From: Candidatus Thorarchaeota archaeon
Lineage (GTDB): Archaea > Asgardarchaeota > Thorarchaeia > Thorarchaeales > Thorarchaeaceae
DNA: 19,052 bases
Direction: 5' to 3'
Assembly (NCBI GenBank): GCA_016841005.1
Contig: JAEORG010000429.1
Location: 1-19,052, forward strand
Shown: piece after piece, positions 15,729-19,052 of the stretch
Layout of the letters: every line of letters starts with the position of its first letter
Numbering within the stretch: position 1 is the stretch's first letter
The notes under the pieces: model-generated
The model's input: only the letters and a program-made list of their open reading frames with translations
Database searches by the model: none
Told to the model about the DNA's origin: nothing
Translations under genes and position numbers: made by a program

Positions 15729-15819
15729 TGGCGGCTCTTCAAGAGAATCGAACTCTAATCGCTTGCACGATCATGGGTTTGAAGCCCACGGCCCGGGACC
15801 ACCCAAGCTATGAAGAGCC
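15729..15819 (-). tRNA. tRNA-Sec, anticodon UCA
   Basis: Selenocysteine tRNA that reads UGA. The 91-nt sequence folds into the archaeal/eukaryotic form. The acceptor stem has 9 perfect pairs (15811-15819 with 15733-15741). The D stem has 7 pairs around a 4-nt loop TGGT. The anticodon stem has 6 pairs with loop CTTCAAA (anticodon TCA). A long variable arm (ATCGT, GCAA loop, GCGAT) is followed by a 4-bp T stem around TTCGATT. This 9+4 acceptor/T arrangement is the hallmark that separates it from bacterial tRNA-Sec (8+5) and from tRNA-Ser. The discriminator base is G and the CCA end is encoded (15729-15731). A TATA-like box lies 24 bp upstream and a T-rich stretch follows the 3' end. Confidence 0.96.
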
Positions 15820-15838
15820 ATTCCTTTTCATGCAGGAG

Positions 15839-15845
15839 TTTAAAA
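15839..15845 (-). promoter_or_regulatory. TATA-like box of tRNA-Sec
   Basis: TTTTAAA on the minus strand, centred about 24 bp before the first base of the mature tRNA, which is the archaeal promoter distance. The tRNA may thus be transcribed with almost no 5' leader, independently of the selB operon. Confidence 0.55.
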
Positions 15846-15870
15846 TCGTCATAAAGATGAGGTTTCGTGC

Positions 15871-16518
15871 CTATAAATAGCGTTGAATGACTTCGACCGT
15901 ATCTCGTTTCCATTCAACACTCTTCTTTGCAAGAGCTGCAGCAATATTTCCTGGAAGCGGCTCATCTCTAGGCATTGGTTCAATTTTTGATAGCCAGCCA
16001 CTTGTGCTGAGTGTGATTGGATGTAGGTCTTCACCCTCAGTAGCTTTAATCATCATCTCTCGACCATGTGCAAGCTGATAATATACCTCTGTCATGGGAT
16101 GCTTTTTCAGGATAAGGAATACCAACCTATCCCAGCAAGTTTTTGCGACCAATGCACGACGCACTCTTCCCTTATCCTCGGTATTTAGAACTCTATATTT
16201 ATCGAGAGCCTCGTTAATTGTGGTACTGAGTTCTTCAGCAAAGGCGTTGACTGGTTCCACTGATGAACCTGAAACATCAAACTGAATCTGGGATGAACCT
16301 TCTTCGATTGAGAAAGTCACATCTAATGTGTGTCCATCAAACTCAACAGAAAAGCGAGCCTTCCCCTGAAATTCCTTACTCTCAGGTTCTGAATATTCAG
16401 TGAGATAAACACCCGGTCTACGTGACACTGCATACCAAGCAACTCGGAAGACTACTGCAGGATCGTCAACGAAGTCTATAGAAATGGACGATGAATCTGT
16501 ATTCGTGCCGTCTGCCAA
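15871..16518 (-). CDS. Unrecognised 215-residue protein in the selenocysteine operon
   Basis: I do not recognise a family. The N-terminus is acidic and Ser-rich, followed by a beta-rich region (about 20-95: RVAWYAV, then alternating hydrophobic strands such as ARFSVEFDGHTLDVTFSI). The C-terminal half is mainly helical, with ALDKYRVLNTEDKGRVRRALVAKTCWDRLVFLILKK as its most conserved-looking and most basic part (split by my reading into helices at about 103-140), then a GWLSKIEPMP turn. No membrane segment or Cys cluster. The TTG start at 16518 has GGAGAG 8 nt upstream, and the gene begins only 16 bp after the SepSecS stop, so it is probably in the selB operon. It ends about 50 bp before tRNA-Sec. 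A role in Sec synthesis or decoding is inferred from position alone. Confidence 0.65.
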   Translation of the reverse strand: MADGTNTDSSSISIDFVDDPAVVFRVAWYAVSRRPGVYLTEYSEPESKEFQGKARFSVEFDGHTLDVTFSIEEGSSQIQFDVSGSSVEPVNAFAEELSTTINEALDKYRVLNTEDKGRVRRALVAKTCWDRLVFLILKKHPMTEVYYQLAHGREMMIKATEGEDLHPITLSTSGWLSKIEPMPRDEPLPGNIAAALAKKSVEWKRDTVEVIQRYL

Positions 16519-16534
16519 CTGACCATCTCTCCAA

Positions 16535-17860
16535 TCAGGCAGGCTCCGTATAAGAACTACCTTCCTTATAGAGTTTGGTTGTAGCTTTTATGATATCATT
16601 TTCACTAGCTCCGATTGCTGCATTCATCACAATATAGCTGTGAGGGTAGTTATCGATACAACTTCCATAATCGCCTGCATTTATGGCACGGGGTCCTGTC
16701 ACTCTCCTTTTGTAAAGTCTACCGCCAAGTGTTCCAGCATCCATACCATCTATTGTCATTGCTATCGCAATAGGATTCTGAACCTCTAAGATTCGTTGTT
16801 TCAATTTTTCTGCTATCTCAATCATATTCTCATAAAGCATGCTACGATGCCTAATCTGTTCTTCTCTGAGTAGATTGTATCTTTCCAAACCAAGCGCAAG
16901 TAGCGCAGCGAATGTCTGAACAACAGGAGCTGCAGTTGCACGACCAGCGTATGTTTCTGCGACTGAAGACAATGTGCTTTCTTCAGGGGATACAATAATC
17001 GCTGACCCCACAGGAGCTAGAAAATTCTTGTCTCCACTCTGAATAATTAAGTCAACCCTACCTGCATCAATTGCTGATGATATCGTAGACATTATAGATG
17101 CGACTTGAACACCATATGCATTGTTTACTACAAGTGGTGAAGAATAAGTGTCACAAAGTTTGGCTATCTCTTTTATTGGATCAGATTCACGAGGAGGAAA
17201 GAATGTTGTAGTTGAAAGTATGGCACAATCCTCGTTTGCTTGTATGAGCCGCTCTAATGCTCCTAAGTCAGCTACTACTGCATCATCTTGCAGTATTGTA
17301 GGTGATTCAACAACCTCCACTCCTGACATTGTTATACCTCTCTTTGGTGAGGCATGATCAATTCTAGGAAATAGTACACGTTTAATTCCCCGTTCTCTAC
17401 GAAGAGCAGCTAAGGAGAGACCGATACTCATCCCTGTTGAAAGAGGAAGGATCATTCCGGATTTCACATTGCTTAGTCCAAGTCTACGGACCGCATCAAG
17501 TGCAACCTGATTTGCTGTCAGTTGCATAAGAGACGCTCCAGGAGCCTTTGGTTGTGGAGCAGTTACATGTCCACTGCGTCCAATTCCATGGTTGAATCCT
17601 GCAGCCAGATGCTCCACAATTGGGGATGCTACACGACCCTCGCGTTCACCAACTCGAGCAGCTTCCAAATCTTTGTCTGTGTCTAGGGATGACAGAAGTT
17701 TGAGCAGAAGTTCAATCTGTAAATCTGTGAAGGACTTATCCGGCATACGCTTTTGGTGAAGTACGTTTCTTATGGGAGATAACAGTGATTCTAATGTAGT
17801 TTCACTACGCTTCAACATGTTTTCAGGAATCAGGTTTCTAATCACCTTGTCAATGTCCAA
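16535..17860 (-). CDS. spcS: O-phosphoseryl-tRNA(Sec) selenium transferase (SepSecS)
   Basis: PLP enzyme that converts Sep-tRNA(Sec) to Sec-tRNA(Sec) using selenophosphate, the last step of archaeal/eukaryotic Sec synthesis. 441 residues. The N-terminal helical region matches archaeal SepSecS (IPENMLKRSE, LDTDKD, RVGEREGR). The phosphate-binding block GIGRSGHV...QPKAPGAS lies at about 92-110. The PLP lysine is Lys278 in SGDKNFLAPVG, and the C-terminal VTGPRAINAGDYGSC and HSYIVMNAAIG segments match the family. The start is TTG at 17860, overlapping the selB end by 11 bp, with GAGGAG 10 nt upstream inside selB; no ATG nearby gives the conserved N-terminus. The overlap implies coupled translation with selB. 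It is clearly not bacterial SelA. Confidence 0.95.
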   Translation of the reverse strand: MDIDKVIRNLIPENMLKRSETTLESLLSPIRNVLHQKRMPDKSFTDLQIELLLKLLSSLDTDKDLEAARVGEREGRVASPIVEHLAAGFNHGIGRSGHVTAPQPKAPGASLMQLTANQVALDAVRRLGLSNVKSGMILPLSTGMSIGLSLAALRRERGIKRVLFPRIDHASPKRGITMSGVEVVESPTILQDDAVVADLGALERLIQANEDCAILSTTTFFPPRESDPIKEIAKLCDTYSSPLVVNNAYGVQVASIMSTISSAIDAGRVDLIIQSGDKNFLAPVGSAIIVSPEESTLSSVAETYAGRATAAPVVQTFAALLALGLERYNLLREEQIRHRSMLYENMIEIAEKLKQRILEVQNPIAIAMTIDGMDAGTLGGRLYKRRVTGPRAINAGDYGSCIDNYPHSYIVMNAAIGASENDIIKATTKLYKEGSSYTEPA

Positions 17861-19052
17861 AAGATAATTCCTCCTCAGTTAGTAATTCATAATAGACTTC
17901 CTCAGACTCGGATACCGCGTCATCAAAGGTAGCTGTCACAACACCTCGTGTTCCAAAAGCGCCTTTAACACGCCCTTTTGCACCGCTCATTGTCTTAAGA
18001 ATAGTACCAGTTAGTTTTTCAGCTCTCTCCTTACTTTGGCAAAGACCCTCAACAAGAACATCATCTTCTCTGATTCTTGAAACATTCCCTTTTCGTAGAC
18101 GTTTCCGGTAGAGCTTAATACGAGAATCCATTCTGGTGATATTTCCAGAGCCCACAATTCGCATAGCGTTTGGAGCTAAATCAGTTCGCATCAGTAGAAT
18201 TGGCATTCCTATTTCGATACCAATTTCTCTCTGAAGTAAAATTGCAGCATTTATATTCGAGCCTTGAATTTGGTCGAGAATAACCTCTCCTTCTTCTTCA
18301 ATTGTGTAAGGTATAATTTCTGCTGTTACTGTTGGCATTCCAATCGTAGCACTCAGGACCATCTTACTGGTAATTCGGTGAACGTATAGGGGATTTAATT
18401 TAATTTTACAGTGTGCAGAAATCCCATGTTTGAGAGTGCTTGGACTTGCGAGATAATCCCCGCGTTTCAGGTCTCTGTAATTGATACTTGGAATATTAAT
18501 GCCTATGCGATCACCAGCACTAGCGCTCTTTCTACTCTCTCCAAAGACTTGGATTGACCTTACTCTTGCTTTTGTTCCTAGAGGAATTGCTTCAACGGTA
18601 TTCTCCAACTGTATTGTACCACGGAGAACAGTTCCAGTTACTACCGTCCCATGTCCTTTTACTGAAAATGCATGGTCGATAGGCATCAGAAACGGTCCGT
18701 CTGTATCACGTTCACGAGGCACAATCTCATTACGAAGCGTGTTTCGCAAGTGGTCTAATCCGACTCCTGTTAGTGCGGATACATGAATAATCTTGGAGGC
18801 AGCAAAACCTGCACTCGAAATTATTGCTTTGATTTTGTCTTCGACAATAGAAATCTGTGCTTCAGTCACAAGATCACACTTTGTGATAGCTACTATGATT
18901 GTTTGAACACCCATTGATTTTAGAACAATAATATGTTCTCCAGTCTGAATCATCGGGCCTTCATCAGCTGCTACAACCAAAATCGCTCCATCAATTATTG
19001 TTGCCCCAGCAACCACACTTCTAATTAAATCCGCATGACCCGGAGCATCAAC
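17850..19052 (-). CDS. selB: Selenocysteine-specific elongation factor SelB (5' end outside window)
   Basis: GTPase that brings Sec-tRNA(Sec) to UGA codons with a SECIS. 400 C-terminal residues are visible; the frame is open to the window edge, so the first tens of residues, including the P-loop, are missing. Visible: the G3 motif DAPGH (2-6), the G4 motif TKCD (57-60), then EF-Tu-like domains 2 and 3 (about 115-310) with HAFSVKGHGTVVTGTVLRG, and an archaeal/EFSec-type C-terminal domain 4 of about 90 residues instead of the bacterial winged-helix repeats. The short domain 4 and the SepSecS neighbour separate it from EF-1A and aIF2-gamma, the main alternatives. It is upstream of and overlaps SepSecS. 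Confidence 0.93.
   Translation of the reverse strand, partial: VDAPGHADLIRSVVAGATIIDGAILVVAADEGPMIQTGEHIIVLKSMGVQTIIVAITKCDLVTEAQISIVEDKIKAIISSAGFAASKIIHVSALTGVGLDHLRNTLRNEIVPRERDTDGPFLMPIDHAFSVKGHGTVVTGTVLRGTIQLENTVEAIPLGTKARVRSIQVFGESRKSASAGDRIGINIPSINYRDLKRGDYLASPSTLKHGISAHCKIKLNPLYVHRITSKMVLSATIGMPTVTAEIIPYTIEEEGEVILDQIQGSNINAAILLQREIGIEIGMPILLMRTDLAPNAMRIVGSGNITRMDSRIKLYRKRLRKGNVSRIREDDVLVEGLCQSKERAEKLTGTILKTMSGAKGRVKGAFGTRGVVTATFDDAVSESEEVYYELLTEEELSFGH

Noticed and set aside
1..19052. CRISPR arrays, insertion sequences, prophage or integron features
   Set aside because: No repeated spacer-repeat pattern, transposase or integrase frame, or flanking target duplications were seen.

Overview
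The window looks like chromosomal DNA of an archaeon, most probably an Asgard archaeon (inference). It carries a TFB-type initiation factor, an archaeal/eukaryotic-type leucyl-tRNA synthetase, TATA-like boxes upstream of genes, and a nearly complete archaeal/eukaryotic selenocysteine (Sec) pathway: tRNA-Sec, PSTK, SepSecS and SelB. Among archaea, Sec decoding is established for Methanococcales, Methanopyrus and Asgard (Lokiarchaeota-related) lineages. A group 3b-like (sulfhydrogenase-type) NiFe hydrogenase and a Thr-rich, membrane-anchored surface subtilase argue against a methanogen.

Layout. 1-4751: the 3' part of a surface subtilase converges with leuS, with a hairpin between their ends. 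5089-7547: four plus-strand genes of uncertain function: a small winged-helix-like protein, a SAM-methyltransferase-like protein, an AstE/aspartoacylase-like protein that appears to lack its zinc ligands, and a Cys/His-rich protein. 7556-9497: a small membrane protein, an ICMT/NnrU-like membrane methyltransferase, an unrecognised 189-aa protein, a GC-rich foldable element, and a 56-aa membrane protein. 9699-11522: TFB followed by PSTK. 11563-15527 (minus): hydrogenase operon in the order hydB-hydG-hydD-hydA, with overlapping or nearly abutting genes. 15729-15819 (minus): tRNA-Sec. 15871-19052 (minus): selB (cut by the window edge), SepSecS and an unrecognised 215-aa protein, apparently one operon.

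How the genes work together. SerRS (not here) charges tRNA-Sec with serine. PSTK phosphorylates it, SepSecS converts Sep to Sec with selenophosphate (SelD, not here), and SelB delivers Sec-tRNA to UGA. The hydrogenase operon sits inside this set, between pstk and tRNA-Sec, but its catalytic subunit has cysteine at all four nickel-ligand positions. I found no convincing selenoprotein in the window.

Main points to check: the whole Sec island; the unknown protein between SepSecS and tRNA-Sec; a Cys-to-Asp change at a proximal-cluster ligand in HydD; the AstE-like protein without zinc ligands; and the GC-rich element at 9246-9323.
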